22,527 nucleotides of DNA from positions 1-22,527 of the forward strand of contig JADGAO010000023.1 of NCBI GenBank assembly GCA_015231995.1, read 5' to 3'. Positions 22,473 through 22,527 of the stretch are shown here, in pieces; the stretch's first letter is position 1, and each line of letters starts with the position of its first letter. The notes under the pieces were generated by a model. The model ran no database searches and was not told the origin of the DNA. It saw nothing but the letters and a program-made list of their open reading frames with translations. The position numbers and the translations under genes were made by a program. This DNA comes from Nitrospinota bacterium (GTDB lineage: Bacteria > Nitrospinota_A > UBA7883 > JACRLM01).

Positions 22473-22527
22473 TTTGTCCCCCTTAGTAAGGGGGACCGCC
22501 ACGCAGTGGCGAGGGGGTTTAACCCCC
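22473..22527. repeat. Dispersed palindromic repeat, copy 3, cut by the window end
   Basis: The first 55 bases match the beginning of the 294 and 19737 copies (CTTAGTAAGGGGGACCG hairpin, GCCACGCAGTGGC hairpin, GAGGGGGTTTAA). The rest lies beyond the edge. Confidence 0.8.

Overview
The window looks like chromosomal DNA from a Gram-negative, two-membrane bacterium. It carries a complete Tol-Pal locus, several lipoprotein and signal-peptide genes, an NtrC-type regulator, HDOD and PilZ signalling proteins, and an ABC exporter ATPase for surface polysaccharide. The mix resembles Desulfobacterota-, Nitrospinota- or Nitrospirota-like lineages, but no rRNA or other marker here fixes the taxonomy. Coding DNA is GC-rich and uniform, with no obvious island. 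Most gaps between genes are filled with short dispersed palindromic repeats, and both ends of the window lie in such repeats.

Layout. (1) 1-5640: a leftward pair, metalloprotease lipoprotein then a secreted HEAT-repeat protein (2261-454); a rightward PilZ gene (2515-2859); and a leftward Ser/Thr kinase with a membrane span and a C-terminal sulfatase-modifying-factor fold (5306-3120). The block is bracketed by a ~210 bp imperfect inverted repeat (1-214 and 5428-5635). (2) 5791-13150: tolQ-tolR-tolA/tonB-like-tolB-pal-cpoB-ppiD, all rightward. A good sigma70-type promoter precedes tolQ, another precedes pal, a hairpin terminator lies between pal and cpoB, and a strong terminator follows ppiD. 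(3) 13683-17755: a tightly coupled signalling trio of HDOD protein, soluble GAF-PAS histidine kinase and NtrC-family response regulator. The regulator's GAFTGA loop is altered. (4) 17994-18293: a small leftward secreted protein of unknown function, framed by inverted copies of a dispersed repeat. (5) 18643-22328: a leftward surface-polysaccharide cluster of Wzt-like ABC ATPase and two GT4-type glycosyltransferases, with a repeat inserted between the two transferase genes.

How the genes work together. TolQ/TolR form the proton-driven motor. The TonB/TolA-like protein should transmit force to TolB and Pal at the outer membrane and peptidoglycan. CpoB normally links this machine to wall synthesis, and PpiD is a membrane-anchored chaperone for exported proteins, so 5.8-13.1 kb is an envelope-maintenance unit. 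The HDOD/kinase/regulator trio is probably one regulatory circuit. The Wzt and glycosyltransferase genes probably build and export a lipid-linked glycan; the matching permease (Wzm) should lie beyond the right edge. I see no CRISPR array, tRNA, rRNA, transposase or phage gene. The least explained parts are the repeats, the small secreted protein, the lipoprotein metalloprotease with a calcium-loop-like insert, and the regulator's altered loop.
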